From Mansonella perstans (lineage: Eukaryota; Nematoda; Chromadorea; Rhabditida; Onchocercidae), in the NCBI GenBank assembly GCA_037074765.1, contig JBAMDO010000239.1, forward strand, positions 1-64,000: a stretch of DNA of 64,000 nucleotides. The letters are read 5' to 3'. The notes under the pieces are model-generated. The model was not told the origin of the DNA, did no database searches, and saw nothing but the letters and a program-made list of their open reading frames with translations. Both the position numbers and the translations under genes were made by a program. How positions within the stretch are numbered: the first letter of the stretch is position 1; every line of letters begins with the position of its first letter. Of this stretch, positions 12,847-25,268 are shown piece by piece.

Positions 12847-13026
12847 ATGGATAATCAAAAAAAAGGAATTAATTTGGATATGATGCAGAAAATTAAAAAT
12901 GAATTGAACGATTTTACCGACCACATTAATGTAATCATGTATAAACTCGCCTCATTTAAAGGATTGCAAACGAAACTATGTCAAACCTGTTTTGTCAACA
13001 ATGAAAATACTAAAATTGTTGAATGA
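12847..13026 (+). CDS. Candidate small protein, 59 residues
   Basis: An ATG-initiated frame of 60 codons begins MDNQKKGINLDMMQKIKNEL and ends with a short segment containing CQTC. Its composition (Asp, Glu, Gln, Met, charged/hydrophobic spacing) is more protein-like than the surrounding Phe/Leu/Lys/Asn frames, and the first half could form an amphipathic helix. There is no obvious acceptor before the ATG or donor within, so it would be a single-exon gene or part of one. I recognise no family. The region is otherwise empty, so chance remains a real possibility. Confidence 0.3.
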   Translation: MDNQKKGINLDMMQKIKNELNDFTDHINVIMYKLASFKGLQTKLCQTCFVNNENTKIVE

Positions 13027-13534
13027 AAAGTTTTAAGTGTATTCAATTTTTAATTTTATTTTAATTTCGCCTAATTCAATAGTAAAATTAAACTTGCACA
13101 AAAAATCCAATACATTGTTTTTCTGAATCATTCTATAAATTTTCAAAGGATAAAATTTTGAATTTAAATATGGGTTAATATGGCAAATCTAAAGGATGGA
13201 AAAATTCAACACTACATTTACTGCCTTCATAAGAAAATCATTAGAAAAATCTTTTAAAATCAAATCAATGTACTGTTGAGAAATCGTGATCTTTGGAACA
13301 AAAATATCTATGAATAGAAAAAAAAAGAAAAAAATTTTTGATGAAATTGATAACGGATAAAATCATTTTTGTACTAAAAAAATTTTTTTTTCTTGCAAAT
13401 AATTAAAATATTAACAAATGAAAGGCAAAAAAAAGAAAGGGAAAAATGCGATGAAAAATGTTGAAGGAATGACAAAAATTTAAATTTAAATGAAAAAAAC
13501 TTTTTCAATTCGTTATATTTTGCACCAATGCTTA

Positions 13535-13715
13535 ATTTGAATTAAAACGGCAATAATTGTTTAATTTAAATTAAAATGACAATAATTGTTTAGTTTGAAT
13601 TAAGATGACAATAATTGTTTAATTTGGATTAAAATGATAATAATTGCTTAATTTGAATTAAAGTGACAATGATTGTTTAATCTAAATTTAAATGACAATA
13701 ATTTTTAATTTGAAT
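13535..13715. repeat. Minisatellite of about 35 bp, five to six copies
   Basis: Copies of a unit built on TTTAATTTGAATTAAAATGA followed by CAATAATTG repeat with substitutions from about 13535 to 13715. It is simple-sequence-like and has no coding signal. Confidence 0.75.
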
Positions 13716-15089
13716 ATTAGCCTAGAATCCCAGTACAATACCAAAAAACTGAATCAATTTTTGAACATAAAATTTAAATAAAGAAAAATTTTCTTGACGT
13801 AAAAAATGATACACTGTGAGCTACAACTGCTGCAGTTGTTGGCCGTTGCTATTTAACAAACTTGTCCCATCGTATACATTTATTGGTATTTCCTGTCAAC
13901 AGATCTGTCTTACTTTTTTTTTAATGAAAAGATGGAACGATTTTTGTTTATCAGGCAAAAAAAATTATTGATCGAGAAAATAGGAAAAAAAAAAGCTCGA
14001 AAACCAATAGCTATTTCAATTGTGCTTATTACCATATTTTAATTATTCTAACAGTAGTGATGATGGTAAGAATAATACGATAATAATGATAATAAGAATA
14101 ATAATAATTGTGTTAATAATAAAACGATAAACTGTGTCAATTTCATTCATCAAAATACATAAGTAAACAAAATTCCCATGGATATTTACCATAGTAATTT
14201 AGTACCAAAAATCATGTCAACTGGATAATTGAGGAAGTATACATTTGCAAGAGAATCATTATGATCATTTCAATGAAACAGAATAGTGATTACCTTATAT
14301 GGAGGGAATGAAATTTAATAGAAATAGTATTAAAATTAATTTTGCTGAAATAATTAAACAAGCAAAAAAAAAAATGAAAAGATTTTTTTTCATTGCATTT
14401 ATTTGTAAATTTTACGACAAATTAAAAAAGAAAAAGTAGAAAATTTAAAAAAAAAATTTCACACAGAAATACTAAATACTTATAGTACAAATTACAGATA
14501 AGATGGAAAATTTTGAAAAAAGAAAAATGAGAAAATATAAGAGATATTAAAAAAATGAAATTACAATTTTCAAATAATGAAATTACAATTTTTATTTTCG
14601 GTTATTTTCACTAAATTAATTTCTCGATCAATTAATTTGTTTTCCTTTAATTGTATTTTTGCCTTCACAATCATTCACCTTTGTTCATTGATTTTTGTTC
14701 GTATGACCGTAAATTAGTAATTAGTTAGTTTCAGTTTAATGTTAACTAAAAACAAACGAAGACGATAAATTATTGAATGAATACTCTTTCATTTTTCTTA
14801 TGAAAATTTTTTTTTAAAAATCAACCAGTTTGTCGTTAATCAAATTAGCAAATTAAAATAACATAATGCAAAATTTAAAAAAAAAGATTAAATTCGAATT
14901 ATGCAAAAAACTGAAATAATTATGATGAGTACAATTTAGAAAATTTATTTCAATGCTACTTTTCCCTTTTTTTTTTTGCTAAATTAACTAACGACATGAC
15001 AAATATTCAAATGTCTCCATTTTAAAACTTCGCTGTCAACTTTCCTATCAGCCTTTTTTAAACGAATGATAACTGTTTAAAAAAGCCAA

Positions 15090-15179
15090 GCCCAGTGAGA
15101 AATCTTTCGAAAAAGCCAAGGGAAGTGAGAGATGTGACTTATGACGAAGCCGCACATCTTGATTTCCTGACCAAACTGT
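15090..15179 (+). other. Isolated exon-like segment (orphan exon or pseudo-exon)
   Basis: After an acceptor-like GCCCAG, about 90 bases read RNLSKKPREVRDVTYDEAAH followed by LDFLTKL. A good donor (ACT|GTAAGA) ends the segment. Its composition is GC-richer and more coding-like than several kilobases on either side. A related 31-bp unit lies directly upstream (SKKP-type repeat at about 15079). No in-phase partner exon was found on either side, and upstream frames are closed by stops. It may be an unrecognised terminal exon, a relic, or chance. Confidence 0.3.
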
Positions 15180-16157
15180 AAGATTCATATTTCATTCCTT
15201 TTTTTTTTTTTTTTTAATCAAAATTCCTTAATTTATTCAACTGCTATTTTTAATTAACTTTCAGCTTACTTCTATTTTCCTCTTTTTGATCATTTATTTA
15301 TAAAATTTTTATAATTACAAAACTTTATCGATGGCAATGATTCAATCACTCGGCTTTATGATATTTATTTACCGACTTTAATTCTCATTTTTTTTGGATT
15401 TCGCAAAGTAATGAAAATTCCCTTTTTTGTTTTTTATTCATAAAATAATACCGTTTTCGACACAAATACAATTTTATCACTATATTATTCATTGGTTTTT
15501 TGATAAAATTTTCCAATTATTATATTTTAAAAGTTTAACATTCAAGATACTATTTGCTTTAAGCTTATATCATATGAAATCTCAATAATCAATGTAAATC
15601 ATGAAGTGGCTTTCACCTCTTATTCTCAAAATTCATGATAAACAACTAGGAGCTTGAGCAAAGTGAAACGAAATGAATGAAATAAAATGAAAATGAAATG
15701 AAATAAAGATTGATGTCAGAATAATCATGAATAACAAATTATGATTATTTTTAAAATCAAAATCTTTTGAAATAAGATACGGATAACCTTTGCTTTCTTT
15801 TTCTTTTTTAGCAAAGGCTAGTGAACAATGTTCCAAATATGGATATTATTGGAAATAAAAATTTGATGAAAACAATATGAAATGCGAAAATTAAAATACA
15901 AATGGATAGTAATGTACATGCTTTTTTAACGATACAAACGATATATAAGTGATATGAGAATAAAAAACTAAACTTGTTCAATTTGCTTGCTTTAAAGTCT
16001 TCTCTTCTTTTCCTATAAGCATTAAATATTAAAAAATTGCTCGTGTAATATTTTCCTAATCAAATATTTAGTTTCACGTGTGTGTTACCAAGCTAATATT
16101 GCTAATCTTATCAAATAATCTAATCTACACTGAAATAAACTTCTAAGTTTCACTGTT

Positions 16158-19100
16158 TCATATCATTTTCAAACAAATAGCAACAGCTTTTGATAAGAGC
16201 TGACGATTTTCACGATTTGAACTACTAATAACCGTCCGCAGACCACCATTTTCAATGCATACAGTAGCAGTGAGAGTTTGCTGAAACAATTGATATACTA
16301 AAACAGAATGAAAAAAGATTTATGCAGAAAGACTGAATGATATCCTCTCTAGAATTATCTATTGAGCTGATATTCAAAAATTTTCTACTTTTCATTTATT
16401 AACCTCTTTTATCAGCTGAAAATAATATCTAGTATTGAATATAAAACTTAATTATACAAAGAAATAAAATTATAAACGCTTACAAAAGTAAAACGAGCAT
16501 TCCCATTAATTTCATCCCGCGAATATTTCAGATTCATCTGAAAAAACCCAAAATTATATGTAACTATTAAATGGATGTTGGGGTTACTTTATCATTTATT
16601 TACAACTCATATTATTACATTAGTATTTCATAAGAAATATAATGACGAACTATTTCCTTTAATAAAAACCTTAATTGAGCTATCAACAAATTCACATTGC
16701 AATTTCAAAAATTTAATGAATGCTATTAAAAGGGAAAGTGAGAAAGCTGAAAACTTCCTCTATTTCAATCAAGGATTTGAAATCGCAAGCAAAACGCTTA
16801 CAGATTTTTGACAGCATAATGAACTTACTTTTCCTAAAGTTTGAGCAAATGTTTCGGGACTAAGTTTTCCAACACAAACATTTCTTATTTCCGCTTCCGT
16901 ATCCGGCTGAAAATGACAAAGCACAATAACTAGTGATAGAAATTTCTCTAAATGAAAAGCTCTACAGATTGAACTAATAATAACTTACATTAAGTTCTAA
17001 AATATTGTCATACGCCGAAAGAACTCCCTTGAGTAATGAAAGCCCAATATCACCATGATCTTGATGTCCACGCAATTCAATGTTTCGAAAAGTCTAAAGC
17101 ATTAATATTAATGATAGAAAAAATTAGACTACGCAATTGCTCTGCTCTAAATCGACTGCAGTGGATTTTACAATAAGCAAAGCATGAATGATCAAGAGGT
17201 ATGTTTCTTGCCAGAAATTTCTAAGCATATCAGTTTCCGTAAAGAATTTTTTCCACATAAATTTTTTCTCGAAATTTTCGAGTTATTCCCCTTCTATTCT
17301 TACTACACAGTTGGCAGAAATCGAATAAAGCAATTTAATTATTAGATATAAATATAAACAACAGCAGAAGCAAATCTTTCTGAAAACCAAAATAAATTCA
17401 ACAAAAAAAAACATACATCCGGATGCAAGCGAACTCGTTTTGTTTTTGTTGTGGAAGGTATCGTGAAAGTATCGCCGTAACGAAAAGTAGCCCGCGGATT
17501 CTATGAACAGAAATTTGTTTTCGTAGTTTTATCTTAGATTCAACACTCACATTAGCACCAAAGAAATAACCCAAAAAACAGAACTTTGAATTTATAAAGC
17601 TTGTTGAAAAACGCAAACTGACAAGAGCAAAAAAGAAGCTATTTATGCAATTTGCAATTGTTTTTATTGTTATCGCAGCGCCTTCATATTGCGGCTTCAC
17701 TTCAATACTTAATCAGATTCGATCACGAGTACCTACTTAAATAGAGCAATATAATAAAGAAGAAAACACTTACATACGCAACAACAAAATCACTGCGTTG
17801 AGATGAATTTGGTGGAAGTTGTGTATAAGTTTCGGGCATAACCAAAAGCTTTGGCGCTAGATCCGGTAATATAGAAGGATTAAGCTGTGAAAAATCCAGT
17901 CTTGTTTCAATTGGAAAGAAAAATGCACGTATTGAAAGCTTTTCAAATGGTCCATACACATTTTGGATTGGATAATCAGGATCTAAAATGGAAAGTTTCC
18001 TAAAGTACAGCTGACATGCAATTAACCAGTGAGTGCTTTATAGTAAATGAGTGATAATGTGAACACTGAATATTTCAATCAATTTTGCTTAGTCTTTAAA
18101 AATAATCAAATTGAGCGATTTAAAAAACACAAAATAAAATTTTACCTGTCATAATCAAGGCATTCTTTGAATCATTTCCCCACATTTCCAGAAAATGTAT
18201 AGCATTACCAATTCGTAATGAAGGATGCCCAGTGAAAACAACGCATGGCATTTTCATTTGTCGACAAAAATCACCGTAAATATTATCGTAAACCTTTAAA
18301 CGGCCATTTCTTGATGTCTGAAAAAATCGAAATCTCAGAACTGAGTTCTAATTGCATGAATTATGCGGGAATAAAACAGTACTTCATGAACAACGCACCC
18401 ATCTAAGTGACCCATCCTTTTTATCAATGTAGCTCCAATCACTGGCACAATAAATGAAGTCACAAGTCAATGAAATATGAAACGGCTAACAAATAATTAC
18501 TTTTTTGTTAATTTAACTAAAAAATTTTCAGAAACAAAAAAGATACCAATCCATGTTTAAATGGCTCTTCTGGTATATTCACCATATTTTGCTTCTTTTC
18601 AGATAACCATTCGGCATAAATATTTGAATATGCTAATGTACTTTCAGCAACCGGTGAAATGAAATATACAGGTACATCCACTGACACATCGTGCTTGAAA
18701 TTTGACAAACATAATCTGTATGAATATGATGAATTTTTTAAAAAATTTCGAAATTACTGAAAAATGAGTTCCAACCAATCAAACAAGTTTCTTTACCTGA
18801 TCTAATTGCATCGAAATAACTTCGAGCAAGTCATATAGTACACCTGTTGGACAAATTGGCATCAACACAGAACCATTCCTCTTAAGTGTATCAGCGATAA
18901 TAGCAAATGCATGGCACACCTTAAATTTAAAGAAAGTGCTGATTTTCAGATAATGATGTGCTCCAAAATACCTAGATTTTATAAATGAATCACAAATTAT
19001 ACCAATAAAATTCCAACCGTTGATAAAATTTTTTAGTAACTGCAACAAATATTGAAAGAAAGTTCACATTTTGAATTTTACAAAACTTTGCATTATCTTA

Positions 19101-22100
19101 AGAAATCCATTTCCACACTTTTGTGGTCGTTACCTTAATAAATGACCTATCCATCATATTTTATGCAATGTATTCCAAAAGCAAACTATTCAGGCGCATT
19201 TATTTCAAAATGTTTTGTGAAAAAGTATGACTTTACAGCAAGGACTAAAGCAATGAAGAATATTAAGACATCATTATTTATTTCAAGGTGTTTTGTAAAG
19301 AAATATGACTTCACATCACCGACCAACAAATTCGATGGGTTATGCAAACGATAAGTATTTATAAAAACATTTTAATTTTTTGCTCCTTTTTAGTTTCTCC
19401 TTTGTCACGTTTTCAACTTAAATCCTGTTTTCACACATCTAAGTGATTATTTTTGTGATACTTTCGCTCATCAAGGAATAAACAATGTTGCACGAAGATA
19501 TTCGACCGATGATACCAATCAACCGGGAAAAACGCTACATACAACAAGTAAAAACAAAATTTTTTACCGATGTCTCAGGGCTGTGTTCTGGGAAACGACA
19601 AATGGAAGTCAATACAAGAGCATCACAACCACGAAGTTGATCCCACTGAACCGGTTTTGTATGTGAATTTCTCGAGGATGTTGCTGACAAATAGCCTATC
19701 TTAAAATACCAAAAATATTTCTCGAAATGTACATTTTATGCATGCAATCAAGGGTAATTAAGAAAACACTTATGGTTTTAGTTATATTGCCATAATTTAC
19801 ATCAAATAAATAATCGCAAAATTCAATCTCACAGAAGAAAAACATCACTTCAAACGCTTTAAATCCGTCAAATCAAAAAACAGTCTGGAACAAATCTTCT
19901 ATAAATAGCAGTCTGGTAGACATTAGCAGTGTGAAAGTAAAAGTTCAAAGCAAATATAATCTTTTTAACTATACAAATAGTACACGTTAAGTGTTAGAGC
20001 AGTAGTTGCAAATTGATGGTCGCGAGAACTGAAATATAGCCCGGGAGATATCAATGTCGTGAGCAGAAAATCGCCGAAAATTATTTTTTCTTGTTTTTAT
20101 GCTAAACTACGATTCGTTTATAAAGCGAACCCAAGTTTCAGCATTACATTGACAGAAACCAAACTAAGTTTCGCACTGAGAATTTTCCTTCTTTTTCACA
20201 TTATGATGTTACTTTAACTAATCGGTCAAAAGTAACTAAGTGGTAGTCAAAGATTGAAAATAAACTTCTTTTCAAATTAAAAGAGTTTATTATTTTTGAA
20301 CCTTGTGTTCCATGCTAAAAATAAAAAAGCCAAAGTGATCTCATCAGAAAAGGTTTGAACTTTATTTCTTTGCATTAGAAAAGATGCGAAAGCAAATGAT
20401 TTGAAAATAAAATATATTGCTATAACATGAAATAGAATTAGAATTTACAGAAATCCATACCTTTTCATGTTCAGTACGAACAATCCAATTACATGACCCT
20501 ATTGAATAGCCACTTGAATATGCCGCAATGGTTGCAGCACCGTGAATGTTCTATAAAATTAAATCAAAATACGTAGCAAATATTGTCAGATTGCTGGTCA
20601 CTAGTTCAGTGCACAACATCTCTCAACACCACCTCTAAAAACACGGTCACATCGCAGTATCCTTATACAACATCATCTAATCTAGCACATAGTCTTGTAT
20701 GCTTTGAAAACACATGATTTTAATAATCCATGATTTCCTTTGAACATTCCAGCAGAATTCAAAGGAAGAGCTTAAAAAGTTCACCATACAATAAAAACCT
20801 TACTGCCAATCATTTCTCTATATTCTGAATAAATATTTAGATGAAATTTCGCCAGAGAATCTTATAAACTTACAATAGATTCTCGAAATGATACTCGTTG
20901 TACTTTTGTAAGGCAATTTTTCATTTGTTCACGACTGTAAAATGGCCTCCACTCACGCGGATCACTTGTTGGAACATTAGGAAAATTCCTAAAAACTGAA
21001 GTACATGAATTTATGGGATGAAACGAACAAATTTTGTTGTGGGATCAAATGAGTACCTTACTAGTATTATATAGAACTGATAACCATTGGACAGTATTTT
21101 AAATCCTAGAAAAGAAAAAACTGTTTTGAGAGAGAAATATTTCAAGGATATTGCGTGCAATATTGCGGAAAAATACAAGTAAACAAAAAAAATTTGCGAA
21201 AGACATACATGAATAATGCTGGCTTTTTCCATGAACAATCTGGTACCTTCCGATCAACTCGATCAAAAAAATCCAGCAATTCTTCCATAACTAATCTTAA
21301 AATATCCAGGAATTAATAACGCATAATACTGCTTCATATAATTTCCATACCGAATAAAAAAAAACAGAGAAAAGACATTTTCATATTTTGCCTTAACAAC
21401 CTCACAGATCAAACACTCCAAGTTTAACTTAAAATAATTGTAAATCACCAATCAATTGTCATTTTCATACCTTCCAAGCTGAAGAGTTGGATCAGTTGCA
21501 TAAACAACACCCGCAAAATTTGTTTCTTCTGTAAAAAAAGGCAATGCAAGAAGAGACATCCAATTTGACACTAATATCGCATCTACAGAATCCATTGATG
21601 TAGAACAAATCTGCAAAATTAAAGTTCGTCGAAGCAACCAGAATTTCATGAAGAAGAAAAGAAATGAATAATAAGATGAGACGCATACCTTACTATTCAT
21701 TTGTCTTCTACGTTAATTCCGACTAGAAATAATTCAAATAATGGCTTAAAGAAAATGGAAGAAATTTACCTGCGCTGGATGCACTTCAAATGGCCCATCA
21801 ACAAGGATATGCTCGCCGTGTCGTTTAAGGCAGTGCTTCGGCGCATTTGCTGGATACATTGGTAAGTTTGTAAAAAGTCTGCTGAAATTTGAAAACCAAA
21901 TCATAAGCATATTATAAGACAATAGTAAAAATGAATAACTTTGAATGTTAGAAGAAATCGCTGTTGAGACACATATGATAAGGATGTAATAAGAAAATAA
22001 GAAATCTACGTTTTCAAATGAAAACAAAAAAAAAAAAAGCGAAAATTTCCTAAAGCTTTTAGGAACGAAATAAATAAAAACATGGAACTGAACCTTTTAC

Positions 22101-22596
22101 AAAGTGCAGCTGGAAGAAACGATGAAAGGGTATCCATATCAACGGCACAGTCTAGCAGTATGCTCGCCGATGACCACTTCAACAGCAAACACGGCCGATA
22201 CGGTTGCGGTGATAAAGGTATCTGCAAAAGAATCACCGCAACCAGTCATCGCATTAATTAAAACTGCCAATTCTAACTTATTACTTAGATAAGTATTTCT
22301 CCCACTTTCTAATTCTCTTATCAGTTCAAGTAAATGATCTTGAGTACTTGAAATATTTACGAAACAAAGTAACGAATTACACATTTATATACTGTGAGTT
22401 TTTCAACCGCAAGAACAAAACTCTATCTCTCCTAAGTGATCAAATAATATCTAATTAGAAATTTTTACGGAATTCAATTCAGTGAGCACTAATCTACTTG
22501 GATCTCTGTTTTTTATTTTCCCATTTTTTTAGAGCTGCAAACTGAATAATTATAACAATAATCAATCAGTAATAATAAAATGCTTACCAATTCCAT
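16158..22596 (-). CDS. INTS9: Integrator complex subunit 9 (INTS9)
   Basis: Seventeen phase-consistent minus-strand exons: 22588-22596, 22094-22221, 21770-21881, 21471-21610, 21209-21295, 20874-20988, 20461-20550, 19568-19699, 18797-18919, 18547-18693, 18146-18317, 17774-17982, 17417-17500, 16989-17093, 16829-16906, 16484-16537 and 16158-16280. They encode 635 residues, close to the usual 650-660. INTS9 pairs with the endonuclease INTS11 in the nuclear Integrator cleavage module that processes snRNAs and attenuates nascent transcripts. Visible hallmarks are an N-terminal metallo-beta-lactamase fold (ILLDCAVDM, about residues 24-32), the VDAILVSNWMSLLALPFF segment, SSGYSIGSCNW, a beta-CASP region with VPVYFISPVAESTL, PCVVFTGHPSLR and PETYTQLPP, then a C-terminal dimerisation region. 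The zinc-binding HxHxDH motif is absent at VSNWMSLLAL, as expected for this inactive paralogue. The start Met lies in a tiny three-codon exon part; MEL joins IPLSPQPYRPC in phase and matches the family N-terminus. Confidence 0.95.
19199..19315. repeat. Imperfect 39-bp direct repeat in an INTS9 intron
   Basis: TTATTTCAAAATGTTTTGTG plus the following AAAAAGTATGACTTTACA (about 19199-19237) recurs with a few changes at about 19277-19315, 78 bp away. It lies in the 648-bp intron between INTS9 exons 8 and 9 and makes an internally repeated plus-strand frame (CFVKKYDFT twice) that is unlikely to be translated. Confidence 0.6.
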
Positions 22597-22657
22597 AATA
22601 CCAAACCGCTTGCTTCCTTTGATCTTATTATTTTCACATAAGCCAAGCCAGCGTTCT
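22597..22657 (-). other. 5' UTR exon part of INTS9 with acceptor-like TTTTTTTTTAG (candidate trans-splice site)
   Basis: On the minus strand a run of T ends in AG at 22657-22656. It is followed by 59 bases to the INTS9 ATG at 22596, then MEL and a GTAAGC donor. No in-frame upstream Met is present. The layout suits addition of a spliced leader at 22655, although a cis-spliced upstream non-coding exon is equally possible from sequence alone. Confidence 0.45.
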
Positions 22658-24168
22658 AAAAAAAAAAATTTTAATAACAAATTTTAACTAAAATAAATTC
22701 CTTACAAGAAGTTGTAGAGAAAAAAAATACCACTTAGTTATTTAAAAAATAGTTACAAAATATTGAAACATAAGGAAATTTTCACAGAAAAAGTTAAAAG
22801 TGAACTGAAAAAAAAGTATTATCAATTAAACACGAATTGATAAGAATTAGATGGATAGATTGGTCTTATTATATTTCGCAAAATATATACTATCACATAT
22901 ATACTGAGCAGCCCTGCTACTAAAAGCAAAAAAAAAAAAAAAAAAACTAAAATTCACAGAAACAAAATTCCAGGAAAAATGTCTGGAAGGAAAACTTTCA
23001 ATACCATTCAACATAATTCAGCATACAACATAACCTTCTTGTCTCAAACAATTTTTGTTTTTGAAAAATATTTTTCATCTTTGAAATGAAAAATGTTTTT
23101 TAGCTACTTCTAAATCTAATACTAAATTTAATAATTTCATCTAATACTTGATTAAAGTATTGAATTTTAGTACTATTTATACTTTTTTAATTCACACTTC
23201 TAATTACTTAGGTATGAATTATTACTTGACATATTTAGAACTAAAAAGAAAAAATATCGGGAACAAAACATTTAAGTAAAATTAATCACTGAAATATCTA
23301 ATTAGCAGAATTGTTACTTATAAAATTCTCTAACGTTAAGGTAAATTATTGACGCAATTTGTGCTACTTCTAATTATTACGCAACTCCTTTACAAGCTGA
23401 AAAAAATTAATCCAAGAATTCCCAAGTAAAATTTAATTTAAAAATGTTTCTCAATCTCACTAATCGCATCTCGAATATAAACCTGTCACGAATGTGTCCA
23501 AGGAAATTATTTGGGTGATGCATTGGCAACATTAGCTTGCCCATTTTCACTGAGTGTATGAGATTACTACTAACTCTATAAACTATCACTTTTAACTTAT
23601 TGTTAATTTAGTCTGTTTTTCAATTAATTTTTTAAAATCATTTTCATTGTTTGTTTTATACTTCATCCTTTTCTAATTTAATTTAATTTTCTTCTTTTTT
23701 TTCGGTTTTACTATTATTCATTTTTAGTTATTAATTCTTATTTTCATCTAATAGGATTTGGCAATAAGTGTCTTTTATTTCTTTATTATTTGAATTCTTT
23801 TCCAAATATAGTTAAAATGGTCGTTTCACTTTTATTTTTTAATTTGTATTTTAAATTTTAATTTTAACGCCTCTTTGATCTTTGAGCTCCGTTACCTTCA
23901 GCTTAATTTATTTAGTTTTTATCTCTGAAATTCTCACAAATTTCAGTGGATGTATAATTACTCAGCAGATTGATTGCTAATAATTTCATCTAAGATGTTG
24001 ACAGTATGAGCAAGAAGTTATTGCTTTGTCATTTAAATGATATTAACAGTGTAACAGTGCAGATTGCTGGTTTAGAATGTTTAATTTAACTGATGAATAG
24101 ATATAATTTAGCGTAGTAGTAGTAGTAGTACTCTATACATACTGAACATCAAATAGAAAATATTTCAG
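22658..24168. promoter_or_regulatory. Divergent intergenic/promoter region between INTS9 and MTRES1
   Basis: About 1.5 kb separates the 5' ends of two divergently transcribed genes, so both promoters probably lie here. The sequence is T/A-rich with a short (TAG)n tract at 24114-24130 and a poly(A) run near 22929-22947. A 60-codon minus-strand frame at 23407-23589 has no splice-compatible link to INTS9 and I do not call it. No specific factor sites are identified. Confidence 0.4.
24160..24168 (+). other. Acceptor ATATTTCAG abutting the MTRES1 start codon
   Basis: A near-perfect nematode splice acceptor ends at 24168 and the next base is the A of the start ATG. This fits either a trans-spliced leader joined directly to the ATG or a cis intron in the 5' UTR. 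Confidence 0.5.
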
Positions 24169-25268
24169 ATGACAGTTTTGGCAATATCGAGAACTTTATA
24201 TTTGTTACGTTTAAATCCCATTCCGGATTACGGAACTGTTGTGCTACGTGATTTTCAAACATTCGCGAAACTCTGTTCGAATTATCGACGCTCAAAAGCA
24301 GACCCTGATGTTGAGATAATTGATGACGGTTTGCCGAAAGATTATCGATTACAAGTTTTTAAATTGAACAGTCGGCGACTTGATGCTGTTGTTAGTAAAA
24401 CAATCGGACAAGGTCGAGGGTTCGTATTTTTGCAGTCTTTTTCTTTTGCTAGATTAGTATTATGGAAATGATTGAATTTAAATTTAAATTAAATAACAGT
24501 TTTATTCGTTTGACTGACCATTTACGTTTTCACGAGTAACATGATCACAAGTGATTTCACGAGTAATATGGTGACAAGTATTTTGACATAAATTCCAAGA
24601 TATGGAAAATTTTATCTGGTTGTTCTAGCGCCATCACACAAAAAATAACAACTAATATTGATGAGAAGAAACTTTGAAGTTAAGTAAATTGAAAAATTGG
24701 TTTCAGACAAGCTGAGAAGTTGATTCTAACGGGTAAAGTGCAGATAAACGAGGGAAACATACCAAAAAAAGCAGCCTATTTTGTAAGAGTTTGCTCTTAT
24801 ACTAATATGAATAATTGAATGGCAGGTTCTCATTTATGATCAGACCAGACATTTCATCAGATATCAAAATTCTTGTGCTTGGGACATTTTTTTATAAAAA
24901 GCACAAATTTTGAAAAATTCCCAATTGCAAAGAAAATTTATGGACTTCTGAGAAGTCGCTTTTGATAAATTATTATTCTACTCAGCATAAAATATCAAAT
25001 TTATGAAGAGAATCAAATTTTCCTTCATAAGTTTTGTTGAAAGAAAAAAATGTTTGTCAAAAATCTAATGGAAATAATATGCAGCGAACTACAGGTAGAA
25101 GAAAACGATATAATTGACATCTGGAAGCAACCGGTGGAAGGTAATATTAAATATGCTGAAGTTCATAGGATCGAAATAATCAATTATGCCTTAACTGAAC
25201 AAGGCTACGATATCAACCTAAAATCGTGGAAAAACTTTTATGTACAAAACTGGCGTGATAAAAGTTAG
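24169..25268 (+). CDS. MTRES1: Mitochondrial transcription rescue factor 1-like S4-domain RNA-binding protein
   Basis: Three exons, 24169-24419, 24707-24782 and 25095-25268, join in phase (phase 2, then phase 0) to give 166 residues. The N-terminus MTVLAISRTLYLLRL is basic and hydrophobic without acidic residues, as expected for a mitochondrial targeting peptide. Residues from about 65 form an S4-like fold: NSRRLDAVVSKTIGQGRG, then QAEKLILTGKVQINEG, then a strand-rich segment with DIIDIWKQP. The C-terminus has an SWKNFY stretch corresponding to a conserved Arg-Trp-Lys segment in human C6orf203. Family members bind mitochondrial RNA and support mitochondrial transcription or ribosome quality control. 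This protein is shorter than the human one, which has a longer N-terminal extension. The assignment to MTRES1 rather than another small S4 protein rests on the S4 motif plus this C-terminal segment. Confidence 0.85.

Larger units (their letters stand above)
8944..16157. other. Gene-poor region between the reductase and INTS9
   Basis: About 7.2 kb dominated by A/T runs and AAT/TGA-type simple repeats. It holds two minisatellites, a duplicated 37-bp segment near 11.2 kb, a possible first exon of the reductase (9983-10013 minus), one short open frame (12847-13026) and one isolated exon-like segment (about 15090-15179). The other open frames are low-complexity Phe/Leu/Lys/Asn products. Confidence 0.55.

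Noticed and set aside
18388..18440. Minus-strand exon-like stretch reading IGATLIKRMGHLDGCVVHE inside an INTS9 intron
   Set aside because: Inclusion breaks the reading frame. Skipping it joins FKHGL to TSRNGRLKVY in phase and matches the family spacing.
22361..22384. Alternative INTS9 first exon MCNSLLCF with a GTAAAT donor
   Set aside because: It joins in phase, but MEL at 22588-22596 gives an ungapped match to the family N-terminus and has a better donor (GTAAGC) and an acceptor-led 5' UTR.
23407..23589. 60-codon minus-strand frame upstream of INTS9
   Set aside because: There is no in-phase splice to INTS9, and the INTS9 N-terminus is already complete without it.
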